This document shows, piece by piece, positions 18,551 to 28,328 of a stretch of 64,000 nt of DNA. The notes below the pieces were generated by a model. It was not told where the DNA came from. It did not search any database and saw only the letters and a list, made by a program, of their open reading frames with translations. The stretch's first letter is position 1, and each line of letters starts with the position of its first letter. The translations under genes were made by a program, and so were the position numbers. Origin of the DNA: Paramagnetospirillum magnetotacticum MS-1 (lineage in GTDB: Bacteria; Pseudomonadota; Alphaproteobacteria; Rhodospirillales; Magnetospirillaceae); NCBI RefSeq assembly GCF_000829825.1, contig NZ_JXSL01000020.1, positions 248,001 to 312,000 of the forward strand, written 5' to 3'.

Positions 18551-19378
18551 ATGGCACTGAAGACATTCAAGCCCACGACTCCGGGCCGTCGCCAGCTCGT
18601 CCTGGTCGATCGTTCGGAACTCTGGAAGGGTAAGCCCGAGAAGAGCCTGACCGAAGGTCTGCGCTCCAAGGGCGGCCGCAACAACACCGGTCGGGTGACC
18701 GTCCGGTGGCGTGGCGGCGGGCACAAGCGCCGTTACCGCATCATCGACTTCAAGCGCAACAAGTTCGACGTGGCCGCCACGGTCGAGCGCCTGGAGTACG
18801 ATCCCAATCGTACCGCTTTCATCGCCCTGGTGTCCTACACCGACGGTGAGAAGGCCTACATCATCGCCCCTCAGCGTCTGGCCGTCGGTGACCAGGTGAT
18901 CGCCTCCGAGAAGGCGGACATCAAGCCCGGCAACGCCATGCCGCTGAAGAACATCCCCGTCGGCACCATCGTGCACAACGTGGAGCTCAAGGTGGGCAAG
19001 GGTGGCCAGCTGGCCCGTTCGGCCGGCACCTATGTTCAGCTGGTGGGTAAGGATCAGGGCTATGCCCAGCTCCGTCTCGCCTCTGGCGAACTGCGCATGG
19101 TGCGCGGCGAGTGCATGGCCACCATCGGTGCCGTGTCCAACCCGGACCAGCAGAACGTCTCCCTGGGCAAGGCCGGTCGCGCCGTGTGGATGGGCCGTCG
19201 CCCCTCCGTCCGCGGTGTGGCCATGAACCCGATCGACCACCCGCATGGCGGCGGCGAAGGCCGTACCTCGGGCGGCCGTCATCCGGTCACCCCCTGGGGC
19301 AAGCCCACCAAGGGCAAGAAGACTCGCAGCAACAAGAAGACGGACCGGCTCATCATGCGCCGCCGTCAGACTCAGTAG
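18551..19378 (+). CDS. rplB: 50S ribosomal protein L2
   Basis: Conserved core protein needed for subunit joining and peptidyl transferase activity, 275 residues. The family signatures [12 protein letters not shown] and, near the C-terminus, [20 protein letters not shown] are present, including the histidine linked to peptidyl transfer. GGGAGTCTGACACC precedes the ATG. It is flanked by rplW (4 bp) and rpsS (13 bp). Confidence 0.99.
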   Translation: MALKTFKPTTPGRRQLVLVDRSELWKGKPEKSLTEGLRSKGGRNNTGRVTVRWRGGGHKRRYRIIDFKRNKFDVAATVERLEYDPNRTAFIALVSYTDGEKAYIIAPQRLAVGDQVIASEKADIKPGNAMPLKNIPVGTIVHNVELKVGKGGQLARSAGTYVQLVGKDQGYAQLRLASGELRMVRGECMATIGAVSNPDQQNVSLGKAGRAVWMGRRPSVRGVAMNPIDHPHGGGEGRTSGGRHPVTPWGKPTKGKKTRSNKKTDRLIMRRRQTQ

Positions 19379-19391
19379 GAGGGGCTGAAAA

Positions 19392-19670
19392 ATGGCTCGT
19401 TCCGTTTGGAAAGGCCCCTTCCTCGACGGCTACATGCTGGGAAAGGCCGACAAGGCCCGCGCCAGCGGCCGCAACGAGGTCATCAAGATCTGGTCGCGTC
19501 GTTCGACCATCCTGCCGCAGTTCGTTGGGCTGACCTTTGGCGTCTACAATGGCCAGAAGTTCATTCCCGTGCTGGTGACCGAGAACATGATCGGCCACAA
19601 GTTCGGTGAATTCTCGCCCACCCGCACGTTCTACGGCCACGCGGTCGACAAGAAGGCGAAGAGGAAGTAA
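19392..19670 (+). CDS. rpsS: 30S ribosomal protein S19
   Basis: Head protein that contacts S13 and the A-site finger, 92 residues. [16 protein letters not shown] is canonical, followed by [21 protein letters not shown] and the basic C-terminus. AGGAGGGG lies before the ATG. rplV follows after 3 bp. Confidence 0.99.
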   Translation: MARSVWKGPFLDGYMLGKADKARASGRNEVIKIWSRRSTILPQFVGLTFGVYNGQKFIPVLVTENMIGHKFGEFSPTRTFYGHAVDKKAKRK

Positions 19671-19673
19671 GCC

Positions 19674-20060
19674 ATGGGCAAGAAACCCGCAGACAGGGTC
19701 CTGTCGGAGACCGAGGCCAAGGCTTTCCTGGCCACCATCCGCACCAGCCCGCGCAAGCTCAACCTGGTTGCCGAAAGCATCCGTGGTCTCAAGGCCGACG
19801 TGGCGCTCAACGCGCTGACCTTCTCCAAGCGGCGTATCGCCGTCGTGGTGCGGTCGGTGCTGCAGTCCGCCATCGCCAATGCCGAGAACAACCACCAGCT
19901 GGACGTGGATCGCCTCTATGTGGCCGAAGCCTTCGTGGGCAAGGCCATGGTGATGAAGCGTTGGAAGGCGCGCGCCCGTGGCCGCGTCGGCCGCATCGAA
20001 AAGCCGTTCAGCAATCTGACCGTCATCGTGCGCGAACGCGCCGAAGCGGCGGGGGAGTAA
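19674..20060 (+). CDS. rplV: 50S ribosomal protein L22
   Basis: Exit-tunnel protein whose beta-hairpin lines the macrolide pocket, 128 residues. [15 protein letters not shown] and the hairpin segment [19 protein letters not shown] are recognisable. The N-terminus has a short lysine-rich extension ([12 protein letters not shown]). It is in the S10 operon with rpsC 4 bp downstream. Confidence 0.98.
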   Translation: MGKKPADRVLSETEAKAFLATIRTSPRKLNLVAESIRGLKADVALNALTFSKRRIAVVVRSVLQSAIANAENNHQLDVDRLYVAEAFVGKAMVMKRWKARARGRVGRIEKPFSNLTVIVRERAEAAGE

Positions 20061-20064
20061 GCAG

Positions 20065-20748
20065 ATGGGTCAGAAAGTCAATCCGATCGGCCTGCGCGTC
20101 GGTATCAACCGCACCTGGGACTCCCGGTGGTTCGCGGATGAGAACTACGCCAAGCTGCTGCACCAGGACCTGAAGCTGCGCAAGTATCTGCGCGACAAGC
20201 TGGCCCAGGCCGGTGTGTCGCGTGTGGTCATCGAGCGTCCCGCCAAGAAGGCCCGCATCACCATCCATACCGCCCGTCCGGGCGTGGTGATCGGCAAGAA
20301 GGGCGCGGATATCGAGGTGCTGCGCAAGGAGCTCTCGAAGATGACCGGTGGTGAGGTTCACCTCAACATCGTCGAGATCCGCAAGCCGGAACTGGATGCC
20401 CAGCTGGTGGCCGAGTCCATCGCCCAGCAGCTCGAGCGCCGTGTCGCCTTCCGTCGCGCCATGAAGCGCGCCGTGCAGTCGGCCATGCGTCTGGGCGCCC
20501 AGGGCATTCGTATCAACTGCTCCGGCCGTCTGGGTGGCGCTGAAATCGCCCGCATGGAGTGGTACCGCGAAGGCCGCGTTCCGCTGCACACGCTGCGCGC
20601 TGACGTTGATTATGGCGTGGGCACCGCCCACACCACCTACGGCAGCTGCGGCGTCAAGGTTTGGGTGTTCAAGGGCGAGATCCTCGCTCATGACCCCATG
20701 GCCCAGGACAAGCGGGCTGCGGGCGAAACCGCCCCGGCTGGCCGTTGA
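20065..20748 (+). CDS. rpsC: 30S ribosomal protein S3
   Basis: mRNA entry-channel protein of the 30S head with helicase role, 227 residues. [20 protein letters not shown] is the canonical start. The KH domain has [12 protein letters not shown], and the C-terminal domain carries [20 protein letters not shown]. rplP follows after 18 bp. Confidence 0.99.
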   Translation: MGQKVNPIGLRVGINRTWDSRWFADENYAKLLHQDLKLRKYLRDKLAQAGVSRVVIERPAKKARITIHTARPGVVIGKKGADIEVLRKELSKMTGGEVHLNIVEIRKPELDAQLVAESIAQQLERRVAFRRAMKRAVQSAMRLGAQGIRINCSGRLGGAEIARMEWYREGRVPLHTLRADVDYGVGTAHTTYGSCGVKVWVFKGEILAHDPMAQDKRAAGETAPAGR

Positions 20749-20766
20749 TCGAGAAGGGTTTGAGAG

Positions 20767-21183
20767 ATGCTTTCGCCCAAGCGCACTAAATACCGCAAGG
20801 CTCATAAGGGCCGGATCAAGGGAGTGACCAAGGGTGGCTCCGCCTTGAATTTCGGTGCCTATGGCCTCAAGGCTCTGGAGCCCGAGCGGATCACCGCCCG
20901 CCAGATCGAGGCCGCCCGTCGTGCCCTGACCCGTCACATGAAGCGTCAAGGCCGCGTGTGGATCCGCATTTTCCCGGATCTGCCGGTTTCGTCCAAGCCT
21001 GCCGAAGTCCGCATGGGCTCCGGTAAGGGTGCTCCGGAATTCTGGACCGCCCGCGTGGCCCCCGGTCGCATCCTCTTCGAAGTGGATGGCGTCGCCGAGG
21101 AAATCGCCCGTCACGGTTTTGCCCTGGCCGCTGCCAAGATGCCGATCAAGACCAAGTTCATTTCTCGGATCGGGGATATCTAG
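20767..21183 (+). CDS. rplP: 50S ribosomal protein L16
   Basis: Large-subunit protein that contacts A-site tRNA, 138 residues. [19 protein letters not shown] is the standard N-terminus, with [15 protein letters not shown] and [11 protein letters not shown] following. GAGAG precedes the ATG. rpmC begins 2 bp after the stop. Confidence 0.99.
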   Translation: MLSPKRTKYRKAHKGRIKGVTKGGSALNFGAYGLKALEPERITARQIEAARRALTRHMKRQGRVWIRIFPDLPVSSKPAEVRMGSGKGAPEFWTARVAPGRILFEVDGVAEEIARHGFALAAAKMPIKTKFISRIGDI

Positions 21184-21185
21184 CC

Positions 21186-21389
21186 ATGGCGACCAAGGCT
21201 GCCGATCTGCGCCAGAAGAGTGTTGACCAGCTGAAAGAGCAGGTCATCGCGCTCAAGAAGGAGCAGTTCAATCTTCGCTTCCAGCGGGCTTCCGGCCAGT
21301 TGGAGAATACCGCCCGGGTGCGTGCTGTGCGTCGCGAGATCGCGACCATCAAGACGCTGCTCGGCGAACGCGCCAAAAGCGCGTCCTAA
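21186..21389 (+). CDS. rpmC: 50S ribosomal protein L29
   Basis: Small helical-hairpin protein at the tunnel exit, 67 residues. The core [19 protein letters not shown] is diagnostic. It follows rplP after 2 bp and precedes rpsQ by 14 bp. Confidence 0.97.
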   Translation: MATKAADLRQKSVDQLKEQVIALKKEQFNLRFQRASGQLENTARVRAVRREIATIKTLLGERAKSAS

Positions 21390-21403
21390 GGAGGCCCATT
21401 CAA

Positions 21404-21643
21404 ATGCCGAAGCGCATTCTTCAGGGCGTCGTGGTGAGCGACAAGATGGAAAAGACCGTGGTGGTCAGCGTCGAACGGCGCGTGATGCACCCGATCTACA
21501 AGAAGTTCATCCGTCGTTCCAAGAAGTACCACGCCCACGACGAGAACAACGTCTTCAAGACCGGCGAGACCATCCGCATCCGCGAATGCGCGCCGATCTC
21601 CAAGACCAAGTGCTGGGAAGTGATTGTCGAGCCGCAGGCTTGA
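21404..21643 (+). CDS. rpsQ: 30S ribosomal protein S17
   Basis: Primary 16S rRNA-binding protein, OB fold, 79 residues. [20 protein letters not shown] and [20 protein letters not shown] are typical. AAGGAGG precedes the start. The 32-bp gap before rplN is longer than most in this operon but holds only the ribosome-binding site GGAAGAG. Confidence 0.98.
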   Translation: MPKRILQGVVVSDKMEKTVVVSVERRVMHPIYKKFIRRSKKYHAHDENNVFKTGETIRIRECAPISKTKCWEVIVEPQA

Positions 21644-21675
21644 CGGTCGCGAACTGGGAATAAGGAAGAGACATC

Positions 21676-22044
21676 ATGATCCAGATGCAAACCAACCTGG
21701 ACGTCGCCGATAATTCGGGTGCCCGCCGGGTGCAGTGCATCAAGGTGTTGGGCGGCTCGCATCGCACCATCGCCACGGTGGGCGACGTCATCGTCGTTTC
21801 CATCAAGGAGGCGATTGCACGCGGCCGTGTGAAGAAGGGTGACGTGCATCGCGCCGTCATCGTCCGCACCGCCAAGGAAATCCGTCGCGCCGACGGTTCC
21901 GCGATCCGGTTCGACACCAATGCAGCCGTCCTGATCAACAAGCAGGGCGAGCCGATCGGCACCCGTATTTTTGGGCCCGTCACTCGTGAGCTTCGCGGTA
22001 AGAAGTTCATGAAGATCATCTCTCTGGCTCCGGAGGTCCTCTAA
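21676..22044 (+). CDS. rplN: 50S ribosomal protein L14
   Basis: Intersubunit-bridge protein and RsfS docking site, 122 residues. [20 protein letters not shown] is canonical, with [20 protein letters not shown] and the C-terminus SLAPEVL. It heads the spc part of the cluster; rplX starts 2 bp after the stop. Confidence 0.99.
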   Translation: MIQMQTNLDVADNSGARRVQCIKVLGGSHRTIATVGDVIVVSIKEAIARGRVKKGDVHRAVIVRTAKEIRRADGSAIRFDTNAAVLINKQGEPIGTRIFGPVTRELRGKKFMKIISLAPEVL

Positions 22045-22046
22045 TC

Positions 22047-22367
22047 ATGGCTTCCATGAATGTGAAGAAGGGTGACCGGGTTGTCGTCCTCGCCGGCAAG
22101 GACAAGGGCAAGAAGGGCGAAGTCATCGCCTCCATGCCGTCCGAGCAGCGCGTCATCGTCCAGGGCGTGAACCTGGTCAAGCGTCACACCCGCGCCTCTG
22201 CCACCACTCAGGGCGGCATCGTGGAGAAGGAGGCGTCCATTCACGTCTCCAACGTCGCCCACGAAGACCCCAAGGATGGCAAGGCGACCCGCATCGGTCA
22301 CAAGATCCTCGAAGACGGTCGGAAGGTGCGCGTTGCGCGTCGTTCCGGCGAAGTCATCGACCGGTAA
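22047..22367 (+). CDS. rplX: 50S ribosomal protein L24
   Basis: Assembly-initiator protein with a KOW motif ([20 protein letters not shown]), 106 residues. Two in-frame ATGs (22047 and 22056) are possible; the first keeps the 2-bp spacing to rplN and has GGAGG upstream. RVRVA-type C-terminus ends RRSGEVIDR. rplE follows after 17 bp. Confidence 0.98.
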   Translation: MASMNVKKGDRVVVLAGKDKGKKGEVIASMPSEQRVIVQGVNLVKRHTRASATTQGGIVEKEASIHVSNVAHEDPKDGKATRIGHKILEDGRKVRVARRSGEVIDR

Positions 22368-22384
22368 GCCGAAGGAACAGACAG

Positions 22385-22924
22385 ATGGCACGTCTGCGTA
22401 AGCACTACGATACGGTCGTCAAGCCCGCCCTGCAGAAGGAGTTCAACTACGCGAACCCCATGCAGGTGCCGAAGCTGGAAAAGATCGTGATCAACATGGG
22501 CGTCGGTGAAGCCGCCCAGGATTCCAAGAAGATCGAGTCGGCCCTCGCCGAAATGACCCTGATCTCCGGTCAGAAGCCGGTCAGCACCAAGGCCAAGATG
22601 TCCATCGCCCAGTTCAAGCTGCGCGAAGGTCAGGTCGTGGGCTGCAAGGTCACCCTGCGGGCCGAGCGGATGTACGAATTCCTCGACCGCCTGATCAACA
22701 TCGCCTTGCCCCGCGTCCGTGATTTCCGCGGCGTCCCGAGCAAGAGCTTCGATGGCCGCGGCAATTACTCGCTGGGCCTGAAAGAGCAGATCGTCTTCCC
22801 CGAAATCGACTACGACAAGGTCGAGACCATCCGGGGCATGGACATCATCTTCGTCACCACGGCCAAGTCCAATGAGGAAGCCAAGGCGCTCCTCAAGGGC
22901 TTCGACATGCCGTTCGTGGCCTGA
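22385..22924 (+). CDS. rplE: 50S ribosomal protein L5
   Basis: 5S rRNA-binding protein of the central protuberance, 179 residues. [21 protein letters not shown] and [20 protein letters not shown] are diagnostic. It belongs to the spc segment; rpsN follows after 15 bp. Confidence 0.99.
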   Translation: MARLRKHYDTVVKPALQKEFNYANPMQVPKLEKIVINMGVGEAAQDSKKIESALAEMTLISGQKPVSTKAKMSIAQFKLREGQVVGCKVTLRAERMYEFLDRLINIALPRVRDFRGVPSKSFDGRGNYSLGLKEQIVFPEIDYDKVETIRGMDIIFVTTAKSNEEAKALLKGFDMPFVA

Positions 22925-22939
22925 TTGGAGATTTAGGCA

Positions 22940-23245
22940 ATGGCTAAGATCAGCTCGGTCGAGCGCAACAAGAAGCGTGAGCGTATGGCGGCCCAGTTCG
23001 CCGCCCGCCGCGCCAAGTTGAAGGCGATCGCCAACAACCGTGAAGCCAGCCCGGAGGAGCGCTTCGAAGCCTCCCTCAAGCTGGCGGAGCTGCCCCGCAA
23101 CTCGTCCAAGATCCGCGTGCGTCTGCGCTGCGAGGTCACGGGCCGTTCGCGCGGTAACTATCGCAAGTTCAAGCTGTGCCGGAATAAGCTTCGCGAGCTC
23201 GCCTCGCAGGGCCAGATTCCCGGCATGGTCAAGTCCAGCTGGTAA
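22940..23245 (+). CDS. rpsN: 30S ribosomal protein S14 (zinc-free type)
   Basis: Late-assembly head protein, 101 residues. It is the long form without the CxxC zinc pairs: only two cysteines occur ([11 protein letters not shown] and [11 protein letters not shown]). [16 protein letters not shown] is typical of alphaproteobacteria. rpsH starts 13 bp downstream. Confidence 0.98.
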   Translation: MAKISSVERNKKRERMAAQFAARRAKLKAIANNREASPEERFEASLKLAELPRNSSKIRVRLRCEVTGRSRGNYRKFKLCRNKLRELASQGQIPGMVKSSW

Positions 23246-23258
23246 GGGAGGACGATTC

Positions 23259-23657
23259 ATGTCCATGACCGATCCTCTCGGCGATCTGCTGACCCGTATT
23301 CGCAACGGGCAGCGGGCCAACAAGTCCACCGTTGTCTCGCCGGCGTCCAGCCTGCGCGCCAACGTCCTCGAGGTGCTGAAGCGTGAAGGCTACATCCGCG
23401 GTTATTCGCGGAGTGAGCTGCGTCCGGGCGTTGCCCAGCTCAGCATCGAACTGAAATATCACGAGGGTCAGCCGGTTATCCGGGAAATCTCGCGCGTGTC
23501 CACTCCTGGCCGCCGCGTGTATTCCAAGATTGCCGACCTTCGCCGCGTCGCCAACGGGCTGGGGATCACCATCCTCTCCACCCCGCGCGGCGTGATGTCC
23601 GACACTGAGGCTCGTACTCAGAATGTCGGCGGCGAAGTCCTCTGCGAAGTGTTCTAA
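23259..23657 (+). CDS. rpsH: 30S ribosomal protein S8
   Basis: 16S rRNA-binding protein of the platform, 132 residues, and in E. coli the feedback regulator of the spc operon. [18 protein letters not shown] is the start, with AAGGGAGGACG upstream of ATG 23259. The C-terminus [20 protein letters not shown] is canonical. An in-frame extension further upstream exists but would run through rpsN. Confidence 0.98.
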   Translation: MSMTDPLGDLLTRIRNGQRANKSTVVSPASSLRANVLEVLKREGYIRGYSRSELRPGVAQLSIELKYHEGQPVIREISRVSTPGRRVYSKIADLRRVANGLGITILSTPRGVMSDTEARTQNVGGEVLCEVF

Positions 23658-23671
23658 CGGAGGGCCGCAAC

Positions 23672-24205
23672 ATGTCGCGAGTCGGCAAATATCCCGTCTC
23701 GGTGCCGTCGGGCGTTACCGTTCAGATCACCGGACCCGAAGTCACCGTCAAGGGCAAGCTTGGTGAATCCAAGCTCACTCTCAGGGACAACGTCGAGGTC
23801 ACCCTCGACGGCAACCTGATCTGGGTGAAGCCCAAGAACGAAACCAAGCATGCCCGCATGATGTGGGGCACCACCCGTGCCCATCTGAACAACATGGTCA
23901 AGGGTGTGTCCGAGGGTTTCACCGTCAACCTCGAGATCAACGGCGTCGGTTACCGTGCCGCGGTCGAAGGGAAGTCGCTGAAGCTGCAACTCGGCTATTC
24001 GCACGACATCGAATATCCCATTCCGGCCGATGTCACCATGAAGTGCGAGAAGCCGACCGCCATCTCGATTTCCGGCCGCGACAAGCGTCAGGTCGGCCAG
24101 ATCGCGGCGGAAATCCGCGCCTTCCGTGGTCCCGAGCCCTACAAGGGCAAGGGTATCAAGTATGAAACCGAGACTATCCTCCGCAAGGAAGGTAAGAAGA
24201 AGTAA
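23672..24205 (+). CDS. rplF: 50S ribosomal protein L6
   Basis: Large-subunit protein near the sarcin-ricin loop, 177 residues. [18 protein letters not shown], then [20 protein letters not shown] and the C-terminal [17 protein letters not shown] are diagnostic. CGGAGGG precedes the ATG. rplR follows after 11 bp. Confidence 0.99.
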   Translation: MSRVGKYPVSVPSGVTVQITGPEVTVKGKLGESKLTLRDNVEVTLDGNLIWVKPKNETKHARMMWGTTRAHLNNMVKGVSEGFTVNLEINGVGYRAAVEGKSLKLQLGYSHDIEYPIPADVTMKCEKPTAISISGRDKRQVGQIAAEIRAFRGPEPYKGKGIKYETETILRKEGKKK

Positions 24206-24216
24206 GGGGCTCCGCC

Positions 24217-24579
24217 ATGATGACGCCGAAGAATCTTTTCGAGCGCCGCAAGCGGCGCGCCCGTCAGAGCATCAAGGAAAAGGGCAACGGCCGTGTCCGT
24301 CTGTCTGTCTTCCGCTCTGGCAAGAATATCTATGTCCAGGTGATCGACGACCTCAAGGGCGTCACCCTGGCCGCTGCCTCGACGCTCGACAAGGAGCTGA
24401 AGGGCAATTTGAAGACCGGCGCCGACAAGGCGGCTGCGGCCGCCGTCGGCAAGCTGATCGCCGAGCGGGCCAAGGCGGCCGGCATCACCGAGGTGGTGTT
24501 CGACCGCGGCGGCTACATCTACCACGGTCGGGTCAAGGCCCTGGCCGATGCGGCCCGCGAAGGCGGCCTGTCTTTCTGA
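24217..24579 (+). CDS. rplR: 50S ribosomal protein L18
   Basis: 5S rRNA-binding protein, 120 residues. [20 protein letters not shown], the [15 protein letters not shown] stretch and [20 protein letters not shown] are typical. Spacing to rpsE is 12 bp. Confidence 0.98.
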   Translation: MMTPKNLFERRKRRARQSIKEKGNGRVRLSVFRSGKNIYVQVIDDLKGVTLAAASTLDKELKGNLKTGADKAAAAAVGKLIAERAKAAGITEVVFDRGGYIYHGRVKALADAAREGGLSF

Positions 24580-24591
24580 GGATGATGAGCA

Positions 24592-25224
24592 ATGGCACGT
24601 ACTCCCTCTTCTGATCGTCCCGAGCGGGGCCGCGGCGGCGAACGCGGCGACCGGCCGAACCGCGGTCGCGGCGGCGCCGAGCAGACCCCGCGCGAGCGTG
24701 AGGAATCTGAATTCGTCGACAAGCTGGTTCACATCAACCGCGTCGCCAAGGTGGTGAAGGGTGGCCGTCGCTTCGCCTTCGCCGCCCTGGTCGTGGTCGG
24801 TGACGCCAAGGGCCGCGTTGGCTGCGGTTCGGGCAAGGCCCGCGAAGTTCCGGAAGCCATCCGCAAGGCCACCGAACAGGCCAAGCGCAACATGATCAAG
24901 ATCGCTCTGCGCGAGGGTCGCACCCTGCATCATGACGCCTACGGTCACTTCGGTGCCGGCCGCGTCATCCTGCGGGCCGCCCCGGCAGGTACCGGCATCA
25001 TCGCCGGTGGCCCGATGCGCGCCGTGTTCGAGACCATGGGTGTCCAGGACGTCGTGGCCAAGTGCCTCGGCACCTCCAATCCCCACAACATGATCAAGGC
25101 GACTTTCGACGCCCTGATCAACCTGGCTTCTCCCCGCCATGTTGCCGCCAAGCGCGGCAAGAAGGTGGGCGAGATCATTGGTCGTCGCGACGGTGCTGCC
25201 GCCGCGGCTGCCGCCGGCGTTTGA
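24592..25224 (+). CDS. rpsE: 30S ribosomal protein S5 with RG-rich N-terminal extension
   Basis: Accuracy-related 30S protein, 210 residues, about 40 longer than in E. coli. The extra residues are a disordered Arg/Gly-rich N-terminal segment (residues ~8-40). The core starts at [15 protein letters not shown] and includes [18 protein letters not shown] and [19 protein letters not shown] terminal Ala-rich tail follows. rpmD starts 17 bp downstream. Confidence 0.98.
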   Translation: MARTPSSDRPERGRGGERGDRPNRGRGGAEQTPREREESEFVDKLVHINRVAKVVKGGRRFAFAALVVVGDAKGRVGCGSGKAREVPEAIRKATEQAKRNMIKIALREGRTLHHDAYGHFGAGRVILRAAPAGTGIIAGGPMRAVFETMGVQDVVAKCLGTSNPHNMIKATFDALINLASPRHVAAKRGKKVGEIIGRRDGAAAAAAAGV

Positions 25225-25241
25225 TCGGGAGGGCATTGAAC

Positions 25242-25445
25242 ATGGCCGCCAAGAAGAAGACCGCCGCCAAGTCGACCGTCAAGGTCACTCAGATCGGCAG
25301 CCCCATCGGCCGTCCGGCCGACCAGGGTGCCACTCTGATCGGCCTGGGCCTTGGCAAGATGCACCGCACCCGCGAGCTGGAGGATACTCCGGCCGTGCGT
25401 GGCATGATCACCAAGGTCCGTCATCTGGTCCGCGTGGAAGAATAG
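25242..25445 (+). CDS. rpmD: 50S ribosomal protein L30
   Basis: Small large-subunit protein, 67 residues, starting [20 protein letters not shown]. The core [20 protein letters not shown] and [16 protein letters not shown] match the family. GGGAGGG lies before ATG 25242. It follows rpsE, the usual place. Confidence 0.97.
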   Translation: MAAKKKTAAKSTVKVTQIGSPIGRPADQGATLIGLGLGKMHRTRELEDTPAVRGMITKVRHLVRVEE

Positions 25446-25504
25446 AACATCCGGGGGCCGGGGCTTCTAGGAGCTCCGGTCGACCGTGACGAGGACGAAA
25501 AGAA

Positions 25505-25984
25505 ATGAAGCTCAACGAACTTCGCGACAACGAGGGCGCGCGCTACCAGTCGAAGCGTCTCGGCCGTGGCATCGGCTCCGGCAAGGGCAAGACTTCGGGC
25601 AAGGGCGTGAAGGGTCAGACCTCGCGTTCCGGCGTGGCGATCAACGGCTTCGAAGGCGGTCAGATGCCCATCTACCGTCGTCTGCCCAAGCGCGGGTTTC
25701 ACAACCCCAACGCCAAGCACTTCGCCGTGATCAATCTCGGTCGCCTGCAGAAGGCCATCGACGAGAAGCGCATCGACGCCAAGAAGCCCATCACCGCCGA
25801 GATCCTGTCGGCTGCCGGTCTGATCGGCAAGGTGCTGGACGGCGTCCGCCTTCTGGGCCATGGCGAGATCAAGGCCAAGGTGTCCATCGAGGTGACCGGT
25901 GCCTCGGCCGCGGCGATCGCCGCCGTCGAAAAGGCTGGCGGCTCGGTGACCGTGGCTGCGCCCAAGGCCGTCGCCGAGGGCTGA
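25505..25984 (+). CDS. rplO: 50S ribosomal protein L15
   Basis: Late-assembly protein of the large subunit, 159 residues. [39 protein letters not shown] and [20 protein letters not shown] are diagnostic. It lies 59 bp after rpmD; the gap contains an imperfect GAGCTCC/GGGGCTTC-type structure but no T-run. The gap to secY is 161 bp and carries a conspicuous repeat. Confidence 0.98.
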   Translation: MKLNELRDNEGARYQSKRLGRGIGSGKGKTSGKGVKGQTSRSGVAINGFEGGQMPIYRRLPKRGFHNPNAKHFAVINLGRLQKAIDEKRIDAKKPITAEILSAAGLIGKVLDGVRLLGHGEIKAKVSIEVTGASAAAIAAVEKAGGSVTVAAPKAVAEG

Positions 25985-26035
25985 GGTGTTGCGGAGCCTT
26001 CGGGCTCCTGCCAACGCTTCAAGCGTCGAATCCCA

Positions 26036-26059
26036 GACCCGGGTCTATTGACCCGGGTC
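26036..26059. repeat. Duplicated palindrome between rplO and secY
   Basis: The 10-bp palindrome GACCCGGGTC occurs twice (26036-26045 and 26050-26059) with TATT between, so it can form one 10-bp stem or act as two protein sites. A second small hairpin GAGCC-TTCG-GGCTC lies just upstream (25994-26007). No T-run follows. Function unknown. Confidence 0.6.
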
Positions 26060-26145
26060 AAGGGCTGTATCAAGGATTTGTGGTGCGGTACGGCCTCTCA
26101 TTGTGGGGCAAGCCCGCCCCGCGCCACCGAACCCCGGAGTAAGGC

Positions 26146-27489
26146 ATGGCCTCCGCTGCCGAGCAGCTCGCCGCGAATCTGAACTTTGGCGTTCTCGCCA
26201 AGGCCACCGATCTCAAGAAGCGAATCTGGTTCACCCTGTTGGCGCTCGTCGTCTATCGCCTGGGCACCTGGATCCCCATGCCGGGTGTCGATCCGCATGT
26301 GCTGGGCGATCTGTTCAAGCAGTCGGGTGGCGGCATGCTCGGCATGTTCGACATGCTGGCCGGCGGTGCTCTGCACCGTATGACCATCTTCGCGCTGAAC
26401 ATCATGCCCTATATCTCGGCCTCCATTATCCTCCAGCTGATGACCACGGTCATCCCGTCGCTGGAAGCGGTGAAGAAGGAAGGCGAGTCGGGCCGCAAGA
26501 AGATCAACCAGTACACCCGCTATCTCACCGTGGTCATCGCGGTGATGCAGGCCTATGGCATCGCCGTCGGTCTCGAGAGCATGACCAGCTCGCGCGGCAG
26601 CGCGGTGATGATGGAAAGCCATCTGCTGTTCCGCTTCTCGACCGTGGTGACGCTGACCGGCGGTACTTTGTTCCTGATGTGGCTGGGTGAGCAGATCACC
26701 GCGCGCGGCATCGGCCAGGGCACCTCGCTGATCATCATGGCTGGCATCGTTGCCGAACTGCCCGCCGCCATCAAGAATACCCTGGAACTGGGCCGGACCG
26801 GTGCTTTGCATCCTTCCGTGATCATTCTGATCCTGGTGATGAGCATCGCGGTGATCGCCTTCATCGTGTTCATGGAACGCGCCCAGCGCCGGATCATCGT
26901 CCAGTATCCCAAGCGCCAGGTCGGCAACAAGATGTTCGGCGGCGAGTCCTCGCATCTTCCGCTCAAGGTCAACACCTCGGGCGTGATTCCGCCGATCTTC
27001 GCCAGCTCGATCCTGCTGATGCCGGTGACCATCGCCCAGTTCTCCGCCGCTGGCGGGCCAGAATGGCTGACCACGTTTACCGCCCTGATGGGCAGGGGTC
27101 AGCCGCTCTATCTGGCGCTGTATCTCGGCCTGATCGTGTTCTTCTCCTTCTTCTATACCGCCGTGGTGTTCAATCCGGCGGATACGGCGGAGAATCTGAA
27201 GAAGTACGGCGGGTTCATTCCGGGCATCCGTCCGGGCAAGAACACCTCCGATTATCTCGACTATGTTCTGACCCGCTTGACCGTGGTGGGCGCCGCCTAT
27301 CTGTCGGCCTTGTCCGTCCTGCCGGAAATCCTGATCAGCAAGCTGTCCGTGCCGTTCTATTTCGGCGGTACCTCGCTGCTGATCGTGGTTTCGGTGACCA
27401 TGGACACCGTGGCTCAGGTCCAGTCGCATCTGCTTGCGCACCAGTATGAGGGGCTCATCAAGAAGTCCCGGCTGCGCGGGCGGCGTTAA
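26146..27489 (+). CDS. secY: Protein translocase subunit SecY
   Basis: Channel subunit of the SecYEG translocon in the inner membrane, 447 residues with about ten transmembrane segments. The YRLGTWIPMPGVDP entry segment, FALNIMPYISASIILQL and the cytoplasmic loop VQYPKRQVGNKMFGGESSHL are family hallmarks. GGAGTAAGGC precedes the ATG. The 161-bp upstream gap with its palindromes is unusual for the spc cluster. adk follows after 24 bp. Confidence 0.99.
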   Translation: MASAAEQLAANLNFGVLAKATDLKKRIWFTLLALVVYRLGTWIPMPGVDPHVLGDLFKQSGGGMLGMFDMLAGGALHRMTIFALNIMPYISASIILQLMTTVIPSLEAVKKEGESGRKKINQYTRYLTVVIAVMQAYGIAVGLESMTSSRGSAVMMESHLLFRFSTVVTLTGGTLFLMWLGEQITARGIGQGTSLIIMAGIVAELPAAIKNTLELGRTGALHPSVIILILVMSIAVIAFIVFMERAQRRIIVQYPKRQVGNKMFGGESSHLPLKVNTSGVIPPIFASSILLMPVTIAQFSAAGGPEWLTTFTALMGRGQPLYLALYLGLIVFFSFFYTAVVFNPADTAENLKKYGGFIPGIRPGKNTSDYLDYVLTRLTVVGAAYLSALSVLPEILISKLSVPFYFGGTSLLIVVSVTMDTVAQVQSHLLAHQYEGLIKKSRLRGRR

Positions 27490-27513
27490 CTGCCAAGAAA
27501 AAGGGGACATCCG

Positions 27514-28167
27514 ATGAATCTCGTTCTGTTGGGCCCGCCCGGTGGCGGCAAGGGAACCCAGGCCAAGCGTCTTCAAGAGAAGTATGGCCTGGTACAGCTC
27601 TCCACCGGCGACATGCTGCGCGCCGCCGTGGCCGCCGGTTCGGACGTTGGCAAGAAGGCCAAGGCCGTGATGGATGCCGGTCAGCTGGTGTCCGACGAGA
27701 TCGTCATCGCCATCATCGATGAGCGCCTGGACCAGCCCGATGTGGCCAAGGGCGCCATCTTCGATGGTTTTCCCCGGACCGTTGCCCAGGCCGAGGCGCT
27801 GGACGCCATGATGGCCCGTAAGGGAAAGAAGCTGGAATTCGCCATCGAGATCCAGGTTCCCGACGCCTATATCGTCGAGCGCATTACCGGCCGCTATACC
27901 TGCGCCAAGTGCGGCGCTGGCTATCACGACAAGTTTCAGCTGCCCAAGGTCGCAGGCAAGTGCGATTCCTGTGGCGGCACCGAGTTCGCGCGCCGTCCCG
28001 ACGACAATGTCGAGACCGTGACCAAGCGGCTCGACGCCTATCACGCCCAGACCGCTCCGCTGCTGCCCTATTACGACAAGAAGGGCGCGCTGAAGCTGGT
28101 CGACGGCACCATGGACATTGCCGACGTGACCAAGGCCCTGGAAGGGATTTTGGACGCGGCGAAGTAA
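27514..28167 (+). CDS. adk: Adenylate kinase (zinc-type LID)
   Basis: Converts ATP + AMP to 2 ADP, 217 residues, cytoplasmic. The P-loop GPPGGGKGTQAKRL is at residues 7-20, followed by the NMP-binding STGDMLRAAV. The LID (about residues 128-160) carries two Cys pairs, CAKCGAGYH and CDSCGG, typical of zinc-binding adenylate kinases and unlike the E. coli enzyme. secY-adk is a common pair; rpmJ and infA are not present here. Confidence 0.98.
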   Translation: MNLVLLGPPGGGKGTQAKRLQEKYGLVQLSTGDMLRAAVAAGSDVGKKAKAVMDAGQLVSDEIVIAIIDERLDQPDVAKGAIFDGFPRTVAQAEALDAMMARKGKKLEFAIEIQVPDAYIVERITGRYTCAKCGAGYHDKFQLPKVAGKCDSCGGTEFARRPDDNVETVTKRLDAYHAQTAPLLPYYDKKGALKLVDGTMDIADVTKALEGILDAAK

Positions 28168-28190
28168 TGTGATTCTATGGGGCGAGACGG

Positions 28191-28218
28191 TTGACTCTTG
28201 ATCGAATCGCCCTATAAT
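28191..28218 (+). promoter_or_regulatory. Predicted strong promoter of rpsM-rpsK-rpoA
   Basis: TTGACT (28191-28196), 16-bp spacer, and a perfect TATAAT (28213-28218). It lies in the 161-bp gap after adk, giving a leader of roughly 100 nt with two T-runs (28264-28268 and 28303-28309). It suggests that the alpha genes have their own promoter. Confidence 0.75.
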
Positions 28219-28328
28219 CCCGCACCTTCGGTTTCCCCCGTCATGGGCGAGGCCAGGGGCGCGTTTTTGGTTAACGGCTCCGGGTCCCTTTGTGGCGCGG
28301 TCTTTTTTTGGTGAAGGAGTAACCAGCT

